DNA of 58,891 nucleotides from Elusimicrobiota bacterium (GTDB lineage Bacteria > Elusimicrobiota > Elusimicrobia > UBA1565 > UBA9628). This document shows positions 16,492 through 26,179 of this stretch, in pieces. The stretch is taken from contig JACRDP010000030.1 of NCBI GenBank assembly GCA_016212855.1, forward strand, positions 1-58,891, in the 5' to 3' direction. Position numbers and translations under genes: made by a program. A model generated the notes under the pieces. It did no database searches, was not told where the DNA came from, and saw nothing but the letters and a program-made list of their open reading frames with translations. How positions within the stretch are numbered: the stretch's first letter is position 1; each line of letters starts with the position of its first letter.

Positions 16492-16539
16492 ATGCGGAGC
16501 CGCGCGGCCGCGACGCTGTCCGACGGAGAATCCCTGTGA
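16492..16539 (+). CDS. Putative leaderless 15-codon upstream ORF of korA
   Basis: ATG 16492 lies 6 nt after TATAAT, on the predicted transcript start. The frame MRSRAAATLSDGESL ends in a TGA that overlaps the korA GTG (GTGA). It could couple korA translation to a leaderless start, or simply be chance. An SD-like GGAG also lies before the korA GTG. Confidence 0.4.
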   Translation: MRSRAAATLSDGESL

Positions 16540-18404
16540 GCGACACCTCCACCCAGCCGAAGCCGAACACCCTTCCGATCGAGGAGATCGAGTCCGCGGT
16601 CATCCGTTTCGCGGGCGATTCCGGAGACGGAATCCAGCTGACCGGCATGCAGTTCACGACGACGACCGCCTTCGCCGGCAACGACCTCTCGACCTTCCCC
16701 GACTATCCCGCCGAGATCCGCGCCCCCGTGGGCACGACCGCCGGCGTCTCCGGCTTCCAGATCCAGTTCTCGTCGCGCCAGGTGCTCACCCCCGGCGACG
16801 CGCCCGACGTGTTCGTGGCGATGAACCCGGCCGCGCTCAAGGCCAACATCCACGACGTGAAGAAGGGCGGCATGATCCTCGTGAACAAGGACACGTTCAA
16901 CGCGGGCAACCTGAAAAAGGCCGGCTACGAGGTCAACCCGCTCGAGGACGGCTCGCTGTCCGAGTTCCGCGTGATTCCCGTCGAGCTCGGCCGCCTCACG
17001 CGCAACGCGCTCGACGGCATGGGCCTCACGGCCACCGAGACTGAGCGCTGCAAGAACTTCTTCGCGCTCGGCATGATGTACTGGCTCTACGATCGCCCGA
17101 TGTCCGCGACGCTGAAGTGGATCGAGACCAAGTTCAAGAAGAACCCGAAATATGTCGAGGCGAACCACAAGGCCCTGCACGCCGGCAACGCATACGCCGA
17201 GACCGCCGAGATCTTCGGCCATCACTTCCGGGTGAACAAGGCCCCGATCAAGCCCGGCCTGTACCGCAACATCACGGGCAACGAGGCGACCGCTCTCGGC
17301 TTCATCGCGGCCTCGGTCGCCGCCGGCCGCCCGCTGTGGTACGGCTCGTATCCCATCACGCCCGCGTCCGACGTTCTTCACGAGCTTTCGAAGAACAAGA
17401 ACTTCGGCGTGAAGACCTTTCAGGCCGAGGATGAGATCGCGGCCATCGGCAGCGCCATCGGCGCGGCCTTCGCGGGTCATTTGGCGCTCACCGGCACGTC
17501 CGGGCCCGGCGTGGCGCTCAAGGCCGAGGCGATCGGCCTCGCGGTCATGACCGAGCTTCCGCTCGTCATCCTCAACGTGCAGCGCGGCGGGCCGTCCACC
17601 GGCCTTCCGACGAAGACCGAGCAGGCCGACCTGTTCCAGGCGTTGTACGGCCGCAACGGCGAGTGCCCCGCGATCGTCGTCGCGGCGGCGACGCCCGGCG
17701 ACTGCTTCACGATGGCCTACGAGGCCTCGCGCCTCGCGGTCAAGTACATGACGCCGGTCTTCCTCCTGACCGACGGCTACCTCGCCAACGGCTCCGAGCC
17801 GTGGCTGATCCCCGACGCGTCGAAGCTGGCGCCGTTCGACAAGGTCGCGCTCCCGCCCGTCGGAGACTTCAAGCTGTACAAGCGCGATCCCGAGACGATG
17901 GCGCGTCCGTGGGTCGCGCCCGGCACGCCCGGCTACGAGCACCGCCTTGGCGGCATCGAGAAGCAGGACGTGACCGGCAACATCTCCTACGATCCCGACA
18001 ACCACGAGCGCATGGTGCGCCTGCGCGCCGCGAAGGTCAACAAGGCCGCCCAGGACATCCCGCCGCTGGAAGTCCTCGGCGCGAAGAAGGGCAAGGTCCT
18101 CGTCATCGGCTGGGGCGGCACCTACGGCGCCATCACCGCCGGCGTGCAGAACCTGCAAAAAGCGGGCAAGAGCGTTTCCTCCGTGCACCTGCGCAACCTC
18201 AATCCGCTCCCTCCGGACCTCGGCGACATCATGGCGAACTTCGACCACGTCGTCGTGCCGGAGCTCAACATGGGCCAGCTGCTCAAGGTCATCCGCGCGA
18301 AGTACCTCGTCCCCGCGACGGGCCTCAACAAGATCAAGGGCCAGCCCTTCAAGGTCACCGAGATCGAAGCCGGCATCGACGCGATCCTCAAGGGGGATAA
18401 ATAA
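16536..18404 (+). CDS. korA: 2-oxoglutarate:ferredoxin oxidoreductase, alpha (gamma-alpha fused) subunit
   Basis: 622-aa subunit of the CoA-dependent 2-oxoacid:acceptor oxidoreductase that makes succinyl-CoA, CO2 and reduced ferredoxin. The N-terminal ~200 residues are the gamma domain (RFAGDSGDGIQLTGMQ). The alpha domain follows, with GNEATALGFIAASVAAGRPLWYGSYPITPAS, an AEDEIAAIGSAIGAAFAG segment and TGTSGPG. The start is GTG 16536 with SD GGAG. The neighbouring sucCD supports 2-oxoglutarate rather than pyruvate as substrate. Oxygen sensitivity of this class fits the FNR-like site upstream. Confidence 0.93.
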   Translation: MSDTSTQPKPNTLPIEEIESAVIRFAGDSGDGIQLTGMQFTTTTAFAGNDLSTFPDYPAEIRAPVGTTAGVSGFQIQFSSRQVLTPGDAPDVFVAMNPAALKANIHDVKKGGMILVNKDTFNAGNLKKAGYEVNPLEDGSLSEFRVIPVELGRLTRNALDGMGLTATETERCKNFFALGMMYWLYDRPMSATLKWIETKFKKNPKYVEANHKALHAGNAYAETAEIFGHHFRVNKAPIKPGLYRNITGNEATALGFIAASVAAGRPLWYGSYPITPASDVLHELSKNKNFGVKTFQAEDEIAAIGSAIGAAFAGHLALTGTSGPGVALKAEAIGLAVMTELPLVILNVQRGGPSTGLPTKTEQADLFQALYGRNGECPAIVVAAATPGDCFTMAYEASRLAVKYMTPVFLLTDGYLANGSEPWLIPDASKLAPFDKVALPPVGDFKLYKRDPETMARPWVAPGTPGYEHRLGGIEKQDVTGNISYDPDNHERMVRLRAAKVNKAAQDIPPLEVLGAKKGKVLVIGWGGTYGAITAGVQNLQKAGKSVSSVHLRNLNPLPPDLGDIMANFDHVVVPELNMGQLLKVIRAKYLVPATGLNKIKGQPFKVTEIEAGIDAILKGDK

Positions 18405-18405
18405 C

Positions 18406-19434
18406 ATGCCCGACGAAATGGAGATTCTCCCCGCGGCGGGCCCGATCGTCCAGACCGCCAAGGACTTCAAGTCCGACCAGATGGTCCGCTGGTGCCCCGG
18501 CTGCGGCGACTTCGCGATCCTCGCGACCGTGCAGAAGATCATGCCGACGCTCGGCATCCCGCGCGAGAAGATCGCGTTCGTCTCCGGCATCGGCTGCTCC
18601 TCGCGCTTCCCGTACTACATGAACACGTACGGCTTCCACTCGATCCACGGCCGCGCGCCGACGGTGGCGACCGGCCTCAAGTGCGCGAACCCCGACATGC
18701 AGGTCTGGGTCGTGACCGGCGACGGCGACGGCCTCTCGATCGGCGGCAACCATCTCATCCACGCCCTGCGCCGGAACGTGGACCTCAAGATTCTGCTTTT
18801 CAATAACAGAATTTATGGGTTGACCAAGGGCCAGTACTCGCCGACGTCCGAGATCGGCAAGAAGACGAAGTCCTCGCCGATGGGCACGATCGACATGCCG
18901 CTCAACCCGATGGCGCTGGCGCTCGCCTCCGAGGCCAGCTTCGTCGCCCGCGCGGTCGACACCGACCTTCCGTTCCTGGGTGAGGTCCTCACCCGCGCCG
19001 CCCATCATAAGGGCTCGGTCTTCATCGAGATCTTCCAGAACTGCATCGTCTTCAACGACGGCGCCTTCGAAGACGTGGCCGCGAAGGAGATCCGCGAGGA
19101 TAAGATGATGAAGGTCTACCACGGCAAGCCCATGATCTTCGGCGCGAAGAAGGACAAGGGCATCGTCCTCAACGGCCTGGAGCCCGAGGTCGTCACCTTC
19201 GATCCCGCCAATCCGCCCAAGAACCTGCTCATCCACGATGAAAAGGCTCCGAGCGCGACGCTCGCGAACTTCCTCGCCCACATGGCCGAGCCGGTGCCCC
19301 AGGGCATCTTCCGGTCCGTCGAGCGCCCGATGCTTCACGAGATGATGGACGCGCAGATCGATCAGGCGAAGAAGGACAAGCCCGCGAACCTGCAGAAGCT
19401 GCTGAACGGCCCCGAGACCTGGACCGTCGCCTAG
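18406..19434 (+). CDS. korB: 2-oxoglutarate:ferredoxin oxidoreductase, beta subunit
   Basis: 342-aa thiamine-diphosphate-binding subunit that partners KorA. MVRWCPGCGDF and GIGCSSR supply cluster/TPP-site cysteines. GDGDGLSIGGNHLIHALRRN plus LLFNNRIYGLTKGQYSPTS form the TPP-Mg motif. It starts 1 nt after the korA stop and has a C-terminal extension typical of KorB. Confidence 0.94.
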   Translation: MPDEMEILPAAGPIVQTAKDFKSDQMVRWCPGCGDFAILATVQKIMPTLGIPREKIAFVSGIGCSSRFPYYMNTYGFHSIHGRAPTVATGLKCANPDMQVWVVTGDGDGLSIGGNHLIHALRRNVDLKILLFNNRIYGLTKGQYSPTSEIGKKTKSSPMGTIDMPLNPMALALASEASFVARAVDTDLPFLGEVLTRAAHHKGSVFIEIFQNCIVFNDGAFEDVAAKEIREDKMMKVYHGKPMIFGAKKDKGIVLNGLEPEVVTFDPANPPKNLLIHDEKAPSATLANFLAHMAEPVPQGIFRSVERPMLHEMMDAQIDQAKKDKPANLQKLLNGPETWTVA

Positions 19435-19441
19435 GAGATCC

Positions 19442-20599
<1,158 letters not shown>

Positions 20600-20600
20600 C

Positions 20601-21497
20601 ATGGCCATCATCCTCGACAAAGACTCGAAGGTCGTCGTCCAGGGCTTCACCGGCTCGCAGGGCACCTTCCACTCCAAGCAGTGCATCGAGTACGGCACGC
20701 AGATCGTGGCGGGCGTCACTCCCGGCCGCGGCGGACAGACCCATCTCGACCGCCCGGTGTTCAACACCGTGCACGACGCCGTGCGCAACACCGGCGCGTT
20801 CGTGTCCATGATCCTCGTCCCGGCGCCGTTCGCCGCCGACTCGATCATGGAGGCCGTGGACGCCGGCTGCTCCGTCGTCGTCTGCATCACCGAGGGCATT
20901 CCGGTGATGGACATGGCCAAGGTCAAGCGCTACATCCAGCAGGTCGAGCGCTCCGGCCGCGAGATCACGCTCATCGGCCCGAACTGCCCGGGCGTGATCA
21001 CGCCCGGCCAGTGCAAGCTCGGCATTATGCCGGCCTTTATCCATAAGCCCGGCCGCATCGGCGTCGTGTCCCGCTCGGGCACGCTCACCTACGAAGCCGT
21101 CGACCAGCTGACCAAGCGCGGCCTGGGGCAGTCCACCGTCGTCGGCATCGGCGGCGACCCGATCAACGGCTCCAGCCACGCCGACATCCTCGCCAAGTTC
21201 GAGGCGGACGCCGAGACCGACGCGATCGTGATGATCGGCGAGATCGGCGGCTCGGGCGAGGAGGAAGCCGCGCGCTTCTTCAAGGACAAGATGACGAAGC
21301 CGGTGTTCGGCTTCATCGCCGGCAAGGCCGCTCCCGAGGGCCGGCGCATGGGCCACGCGGGCGCGATCGTCGAGGGCGGGGCCGGCACGCACGCCTCGAA
21401 GGTCAAGGCCATGCGCGAGGCGGGCATCACCGTCATCGACAACCTCTCCGGCATCGGCGAGGCCGTCGCGAAGTCGCGCCGCTCGCTCGCGGCCTGA
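20601..21497 (+). CDS. sucD: Succinyl-CoA synthetase, alpha subunit
   Basis: 298-aa CoA-binding and phospho-histidine subunit. [16 protein letters not shown] is the CoA-binding Rossmann region, [10 protein letters not shown] is a conserved loop, and the phosphorylated His is near residue 252 in [15 protein letters not shown]. Starts 1 nt after the sucC stop. Last gene of the korAB-sucCD operon. Confidence 0.95.
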   Translation: MAIILDKDSKVVVQGFTGSQGTFHSKQCIEYGTQIVAGVTPGRGGQTHLDRPVFNTVHDAVRNTGAFVSMILVPAPFAADSIMEAVDAGCSVVVCITEGIPVMDMAKVKRYIQQVERSGREITLIGPNCPGVITPGQCKLGIMPAFIHKPGRIGVVSRSGTLTYEAVDQLTKRGLGQSTVVGIGGDPINGSSHADILAKFEADAETDAIVMIGEIGGSGEEEAARFFKDKMTKPVFGFIAGKAAPEGRRMGHAGAIVEGGAGTHASKVKAMREAGITVIDNLSGIGEAVAKSRRSLAA

Positions 21498-21513
21498 CCC
21501 CCATAGCGTCCAG

Positions 21514-21542
21514 TTGACACTCGGCGAACCCGGGGGTATACT
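21514..21542 (+). promoter_or_regulatory. Sigma70 promoter of the two-component pair
   Basis: TTGACA (21514-21519), 17-nt spacer, TATACT (21537-21542), then 7 nt to ATG 21550: a leaderless or 1-nt-leader transcript. Confidence 0.75.
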
Positions 21543-21549
21543 CCGGGCA

Positions 21550-21927
21550 ATGAGCGAGAAAGGGCCGCTATCGATCCTGGTCGTCGATGACGACAAGAAC
21601 CAGCGCAGCATGCTCGCGTTCGCGTTGAGCGACCGGGGCTACCGGGTCGTGTCCGTCGAGAGCGGGGCGCTCGCCGTCGAGAGCGCGAAGAAGGAGAAAT
21701 TCGACGCGGCGATCTGCGACATCATGATGCCCGGCGTCAACGGCGTCGCCGCCCTCGCTCAACTCAAGAAAGCCCAGCCGGGCCTGAAGGTCATCATGGC
21801 GACCGCGTATGCGACGACGGCGCTCGCGGCGGCCTCGATGAAGGGCGGGGCGACGGGCTACATCGCGAAGCCCTATGACCTGAAGGAGCTCTTCGCGATG
21901 CTCGACAAAGCCCTCGCCGGGCCGTGA
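21550..21927 (+). CDS. Single-domain response regulator
   Basis: 125-aa receiver domain: DDDK acidic pocket near 14-17, phosphoacceptor D57 (CDIMMPG), ATAYAT switch region and AKPYD lysine. There is no output domain, so it acts by protein contact or phosphotransfer. The frame opens at 21514, but that codon lies inside the -35 box; ATG 21550 next to the -10 is the better start. Overlaps the histidine kinase start (GTGA), so they form a pair. Confidence 0.9.
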   Translation: MSEKGPLSILVVDDDKNQRSMLAFALSDRGYRVVSVESGALAVESAKKEKFDAAICDIMMPGVNGVAALAQLKKAQPGLKVIMATAYATTALAAASMKGGATGYIAKPYDLKELFAMLDKALAGP

Positions 21928-23492
21928 GGCTCGATAGCCGTCTCCTCCTGTTATTCGTCGTCGTGTCTCTGGTCTTCGCCCGCCTGATCAGCGCCTCCTC
22001 GCGCAGCGCCGTCCACGCCGTTCTCATCGAAAAGCTCGAAGCTCCGGCCTTGGTGCGAACGGGGGAGATCAAGGCTTCCATGGACGTCGGCCTGCGCTCG
22101 GGCGACGAGGCCGAACTGCTCGGCGAGTACCTGCGCGGTTGCCTCGGAAGCTACGGCGCTTCCTACGCCGCCGCGCTCGACAAGGACGGCCGTGTCGTCC
22201 TCATCGAGCGCGTGTCGGGCCTGGGGCCGGCGCCGGGGAGCTTCGCCGAGACCGGCGCGACCGAACACGGCGGCCGTCCGGTTCACCAGTTGATCGTGAC
22301 ATCGAGCCGCGGGGCGCTTCTGCTCGGCTGGGACCTCAGCGAGGCGCTGCGCACCGAGCAAGACATCGCGGTGAAGATCTTCCTCTACACGAGCCTCGCC
22401 GGAGGGCTGGCGCTCGTGCTGCTGTTCTTCCTCATGCGCGACTTGGTGCGCCGCTTCGACAAGATGAGCGGCGACATCCTCGACCAGCTTCGCGACGGGG
22501 TGTTCGTCATCGATGGGGAGGGAAAAATCCGGACGGTCAACCCGGCCCTCTTGAAAATGCTCGGCTACGGAGAGCGCGAGCTCATCGGGCGCCCGGCCTC
22601 GGTGCTCCTCGCCGCGGGCGCCGGCGGCGCCCTGTTGGCGCCCGTCGAGAACGCCGAATTACGCCTGCGGCGCCAGGATGGCGGCTTCGTCCCGGTCCTG
22701 CTCTCGGTGTCGCTGCTGCGTGAGGGCGCCGGGGCGCCGTCGGGGATCATCTGCGCGGTGCGCGACGTGACCGAGCTCAAGCGCAAGGACGCCGAGCTCA
22801 AGGAGCGCGAGGCGCTGCTCCGCAGCGCGGACAAGCTCTCCGCCGTGGGCCGGCTCGCGGCCGGGATCGCGCACGAGATCAACAATCCGCTGGGCAGCAT
22901 CCTCGGCTTCGCGCAGGCGGCCGCGGCGCGGCTCAAGCCCTCGGAGGCGCTGTCGATGCCGCTGCGCGCGATCGAGGAAGAGGCTCTGCGCTGCCGTAGC
23001 TTGGTGAAAAGCCTGCTCTCTTTTTCACGCGAAGGCCGCGACGCGCTCGAGGAGCTGGAGCTGGCGCCCGTCATCGAGGGCACGCTCGGCGTGATCGAGG
23101 CCCAGGCGCGCGTGCGCGGCGTGCCGATCGCGCGCGAGTTCGCGGCCGGGTCGCGCGCGCTCGGCGACCGCGGCCAGATCCAGCAGATCGTGATGAACCT
23201 GTGCACGAACGCGCTGGACGCGATGCCCGACGGCGGAACCTTGACCGTGCGCTGCGGAGTCCGGGGCGCGAACGTTTATATCGAGGTCCAGGACGAAGGC
23301 CCGGGAATTCCCGAGGACATTCGAGGACGCATCTTCGACCCGTTTTTCACCACCAAAGACGTCGGCCAGGGCACCGGCCTGGGGCTGTCGCTCGTGCACG
23401 AGATCGTCGTCCGGCACCGGGGCACCGTGAGCGCGTCGGACGCGCCCGGCGGAGGGACGTTGATGCGCGTGGAGCTACCCGCAGCGTCCTAG
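21924..23492 (+). CDS. Membrane PAS sensor histidine kinase (NtrB/AtoS type)
   Basis: 522 aa. TM1 (about 8-28), an extracytoplasmic sensor of about 120 residues, TM2 (about 153-175), PAS (LRDGVFVIDGEGKIRTVN), then HisKA with GRLAAGIAHEINNPLG (H317) and an HATPase domain (NLCTNALDAMP, DEGPGIP, GTGLGLS). The AHEINNPL box is typical of NtrB/AtoS-like kinases that often act on sigma54 activators, but here the partner is a bare receiver. GTG start in the GTGA overlap. Confidence 0.9.
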   Translation: MRLDSRLLLLFVVVSLVFARLISASSRSAVHAVLIEKLEAPALVRTGEIKASMDVGLRSGDEAELLGEYLRGCLGSYGASYAAALDKDGRVVLIERVSGLGPAPGSFAETGATEHGGRPVHQLIVTSSRGALLLGWDLSEALRTEQDIAVKIFLYTSLAGGLALVLLFFLMRDLVRRFDKMSGDILDQLRDGVFVIDGEGKIRTVNPALLKMLGYGERELIGRPASVLLAAGAGGALLAPVENAELRLRRQDGGFVPVLLSVSLLREGAGAPSGIICAVRDVTELKRKDAELKEREALLRSADKLSAVGRLAAGIAHEINNPLGSILGFAQAAAARLKPSEALSMPLRAIEEEALRCRSLVKSLLSFSREGRDALEELELAPVIEGTLGVIEAQARVRGVPIAREFAAGSRALGDRGQIQQIVMNLCTNALDAMPDGGTLTVRCGVRGANVYIEVQDEGPGIPEDIRGRIFDPFFTTKDVGQGTGLGLSLVHEIVVRHRGTVSASDAPGGGTLMRVELPAAS

Positions 23493-23558
23493 ATGTTATA
23501 GGCCATTCCGCCGCACATCTGTGCCGGGCGTCTCGCGCCCGGCGCGCGCCCGGCCCCC

Positions 23559-24221
23559 TTATTTCTTGTTCTGCTGCATCAACTTCTGGACTTCGGGGTT
23601 GTCGATTCCGCCGGGGATATTTTTGAGCATGTCCTTCATGTCCCCGCCGCCCTTGCCCGCCTGCGGATCGGCGACGCCCGTCATGCCCTGGCCTCCGGTC
23701 GGCTTGGGCGATTTCTGCGTAAAATTATTGCTGATGCTCTTCGTGCCCTGCAGCTTGGGCATGGTGAAGGACTTCTGGCCTCCCTTCTTGGCGGTGGCCT
23801 TGAGCTCGGGCGCGGGCGCGGGCGCCGGCGCGGCGGGCGCCACGGTCGGCGTCGAGGCCTTGGGCGCTTCGGCGGGCTTGTCCTGATAGTAGGAGTTGCT
23901 GCCCTTGACCATGTCGAGCGACGACCCTCCGCCCACCGGCGTCATACCGGCCTGGCCGGCGACGGGCAAGGACGACTGACCCGCGGGCACGGCGACCGCC
24001 GAATTGATCGTCACCGTCTGGCTGACGTTGACCTTGGCTTCGCCGCCCTCGCGGCGGTCGAACATCACCGAGGCGTTGGGCACCCGGGCGGCCTTGGACT
24101 CGCCCATTTTGATGTATACCACCCCTAAGAGGGGGAGCAGCAAGGAGGCGGCTCCGCCGGCGAGGAGCAGGACGGTACGCTTCTTGCGTCCTTCCTGCAC
24201 CTCCTGCTCGGGCGTGTCCAT
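23559..24221 (-). CDS. Membrane-anchored low-complexity protein, unknown function
   Basis: 220 aa. A single N-terminal TM segment (about 16-38, TVLLLAGGAASLLLPLLGVVYI) anchors a probably disordered extracytoplasmic part rich in Ala/Pro/Gly/Lys. It ends in a short helical patch (DMKDMLKNIPGGIDNPEVQKLMQQ). No recognised domain. Convergent with the sensor kinase and divergent from the riboswitch operon, so a role in the motor-like machine is only a guess. Confidence 0.65.
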   Translation of the reverse strand: MDTPEQEVQEGRKKRTVLLLAGGAASLLLPLLGVVYIKMGESKAARVPNASVMFDRREGGEAKVNVSQTVTINSAVAVPAGQSSLPVAGQAGMTPVGGGSSLDMVKGSNSYYQDKPAEAPKASTPTVAPAAPAPAPAPELKATAKKGGQKSFTMPKLQGTKSISNNFTQKSPKPTGGQGMTGVADPQAGKGGGDMKDMLKNIPGGIDNPEVQKLMQQNKK

Positions 24222-24229
24222 GTCCGGGG

Positions 24230-24258
24230 AGTGTATCAGGGCGGTGGCGGCTTGTCCA
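24230..24258 (-). promoter_or_regulatory. Promoter of the 220-aa membrane protein gene
   Basis: Minus strand: TGGACA (24258-24253), 17-nt spacer, TACACT (24235-24230), then 8 nt to ATG 24221. Confidence 0.6.
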
Positions 24259-24298
24259 GGCCCCGTCAGTCGCAGTAATAACGCTCATTTTCCAGGGC

Positions 24299-24326
24299 TT
24301 GACAAAGGCAACAATTCCGTTACACT
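24299..24326 (+). promoter_or_regulatory. Promoter of the riboswitch-controlled operon
   Basis: TTGACA (24299-24304), 16-nt spacer, TACACT (24321-24326). Predicted start near 24333, leaving a leader of about 175-210 nt that holds the aptamer. One of the few genes here with a long leader. Confidence 0.7.
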
Positions 24327-24420
24327 GGTCGGGTAGCATCCTGTTTCGCGCTTCCGGACCGTTTTTGGATCGGGGGGTTGGTGATCCAGCGGGTGGTCCG
24401 GTGCCCGTAGGCGCCCTACA

Positions 24421-24500
24421 GGCGATAACGGCAAACCCGGCGTAAGCCGGGGGCGCAAAGCCATGACTCCCGGTCGTTTGGGGAGCGTCAGGCTACCGAA
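24421..24500 (+). promoter_or_regulatory. Cyclic-di-GMP-I (GEMM-I) riboswitch aptamer
   Basis: The conserved core is present in order: CGGCAAACC, P2 hairpin CCCGGC-GTAA-GCCGGG with a GNRA tetraloop, CGCAAAGCC (ending at 24462), P3 (GACTCCC...GGGAGCGTC, 24465-24489) as tetraloop receptor arm, and GGCTACCG (24491-24498) closing P1. This matches the GEMM-I consensus. A 5-bp hairpin AGGGG/CCCCT (24526-24540) lies between the aptamer and GTG 24541 and contains an SD-like AGGGG, a plausible translational switch. Ligand is probably c-di-GMP; the cAMP-GMP variant is not excluded. Confidence 0.85.
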
Positions 24501-24540
24501 TGAATAGATGCCCGCTATAATTGCGAGGGGCTTGACCCCT

Positions 24541-26121
24541 GTGCGCTGCGTGCGCGCGTCGGTGCTTGCACAGACCTTGGCGCGCGCTTTCGCTTTTATG
24601 GGCCTCGCGACCTCCGCCTTCGCGCAGGCCGGCGGCACCCCTGGCGCCTTCCTGCAGTACGGCGTCGGCGGCCGCGCACTCGCGATGGGCGGCGCCTACT
24701 ACGCGATCTCGGACGACGCGAGCGCCGCCTACTGGAACCCGGCCGGCCTGTCCCAGCTCCAGCGCAAAGAGTTCACCACGATGCAGGCGACCTTGTTCCA
24801 GCAGACCAAGCTGACCTATTTCAGCATGGCGTATCCGACGAAGAGCGGCTCCACCTTCGCGCTGAGCATGACCCAGCTCGCCAACTCCGGTTTCGAGAAG
24901 GTGGACGTGGTGCTCAACCCCGCGACCAACGAGCCGCAGACGATCACCTCCGGCGGCTCGTTCGCCGATCAGCAGCAGGCCATGGGCCTGTCCTGGGGCA
25001 AGGGCGTGACCGAGACCGTCAGCTTCGGCATGGGCGTCAAGCAGGTGACGCGCAAGCTCGGCGGTTCCTCCGACAACTTCAAAACTCTCGACCTCGGCGC
25101 GATGAAGACGATGGGCGCCGCCTACCGCCTCGGCTTCGGCATGCAGAACGTCTTCGCGATGCGCAGCGGCGACACGGACGACAAGCTGCCCGTCGTCATC
25201 AAGCTCGGCAACTCCTTGCGTCTGTTCAAGGAACGCCTGACGCTCGCCGCCGATATCAACAAGGTCCTCAACGGCGACACCGACATGCGCTTCGGCGGCG
25301 AGTATTGGGTCTCGCGCTGGTTCGCGTTCCGGTTCGGCTTGCTCGGCCTGCCCAAGATTCAGGAGACCGACTTCGGCTTCGGCTTGAACTTCAAGAGTTT
25401 CGCCCTCGACGTCGCCCAGGGCATCCACGATCTGGGCTCCTCCACGCGCTTTTCGGTTACCTTCCGCTTCGGCCAGTCGCGCAGCGACCGCTCGACGGTG
25501 CAGGTCAAGAACTTCATCAAGCAGGGCATGGAGGCCTTCCAGGAGGGCAACTTCGCGCTCGCCGCGCAGAAGTTCAACCAGGCCCAGGACGCCGCGCCCG
25601 GCAACAAGCAGGTCGCCACGATGATCGCGCGCCTCAATAACGTGACGGCCTTCGTGCCCCAGGCGAGCGGCGGCGAAGAGTACGTGACCTTCATCCGCCG
25701 GGGTGCTATCGCCTACGTGGACGGCCGCGACCTGAAGGTCTCGGTCAACGCCCTGCGCTACGCCTTCAACAAGAACTCTCGCGACGAGAAGCTTCTCGGC
25801 CTGCTGAACATGGTCGAACGCGAGGCCGGCGCCGCGGATCCGACGCGCCGCATGGAAGGCCCCGAGCAGTTCACCTTCATCGACCAGAAGGTCTTCGACG
25901 CCCGCCAGTCCATCTACGACGGCAAGTACGACGCCGCGGTGCGCCGCGCGCAGGATGTGCTCGACCTCGAGCCGAACAACGTGACCGCGCTCGAGATCAT
26001 GGGCTCCGCCTTCTTCCTGATGGAGCAGAAGGACAAGGCGGTCGCGGTGTGGCGCCGCGTCCTGGAGATCGACCCGAACAATCGCTCGGTCCGGGAGTTC
26101 CTCCAGTCGATCCGCCAGTAA
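24541..26121 (+). CDS. PorV/PorQ-type outer-membrane barrel with C-terminal TPRs
   Basis: About 526 aa. The signal peptide (...TLARAFAFMGLATSAFA) precedes a FadL/PorV-like barrel that opens with the family signature GVGGRALAMGGAYYAISDDASAAYWNPAGLSQL. After the barrel (to about residue 315) come helical TPR-like repeats (AFQEGNFALAAQKFNQAQ..., IYDGKYDAAVRRAQDVLDLEPNN, AVWRRVLEIDPNN), probably periplasmic. The frame also has ATG 24508; I prefer GTG 24541 because it follows an AGGGG and gives a normal signal peptide. First gene after the c-di-GMP riboswitch and upstream of the FliG/MotAB genes, so it may be their outer-membrane component. Confidence 0.8.
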   Translation: MRCVRASVLAQTLARAFAFMGLATSAFAQAGGTPGAFLQYGVGGRALAMGGAYYAISDDASAAYWNPAGLSQLQRKEFTTMQATLFQQTKLTYFSMAYPTKSGSTFALSMTQLANSGFEKVDVVLNPATNEPQTITSGGSFADQQQAMGLSWGKGVTETVSFGMGVKQVTRKLGGSSDNFKTLDLGAMKTMGAAYRLGFGMQNVFAMRSGDTDDKLPVVIKLGNSLRLFKERLTLAADINKVLNGDTDMRFGGEYWVSRWFAFRFGLLGLPKIQETDFGFGLNFKSFALDVAQGIHDLGSSTRFSVTFRFGQSRSDRSTVQVKNFIKQGMEAFQEGNFALAAQKFNQAQDAAPGNKQVATMIARLNNVTAFVPQASGGEEYVTFIRRGAIAYVDGRDLKVSVNALRYAFNKNSRDEKLLGLLNMVEREAGAADPTRRMEGPEQFTFIDQKVFDARQSIYDGKYDAAVRRAQDVLDLEPNNVTALEIMGSAFFLMEQKDKAVAVWRRVLEIDPNNRSVREFLQSIRQ

Positions 26122-26141
26122 AAAGATGAGGATAAATCGTC

Positions 26142-26170
26142 TTGAATCCGTAACACGGCCCCCTTACACT
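26142..26170 (+). promoter_or_regulatory. Internal promoter before the FliF/FliG-like gene
   Basis: TTGAAT (26142-26147), 17-nt spacer, TACACT (26165-26170), then 9 nt to ATG 26180. It would allow expression independent of the riboswitch. Confidence 0.6.
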
Positions 26171-26179
26171 TCTTGGCGT

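Noticed and set aside
23522-23545. GC-rich hairpin GCCGGGCG/CGCCCGGC between convergent genes
   Set aside because: It may help end transcription, but it has no U-tract, so I did not call an intrinsic terminator.
24508-24540. ATG 24508 as start of the PorV-type gene
   Set aside because: It lies 8 nt after the aptamer without SD and gives an overlong n-region; GTG 24541 fits better. Not strongly excluded.
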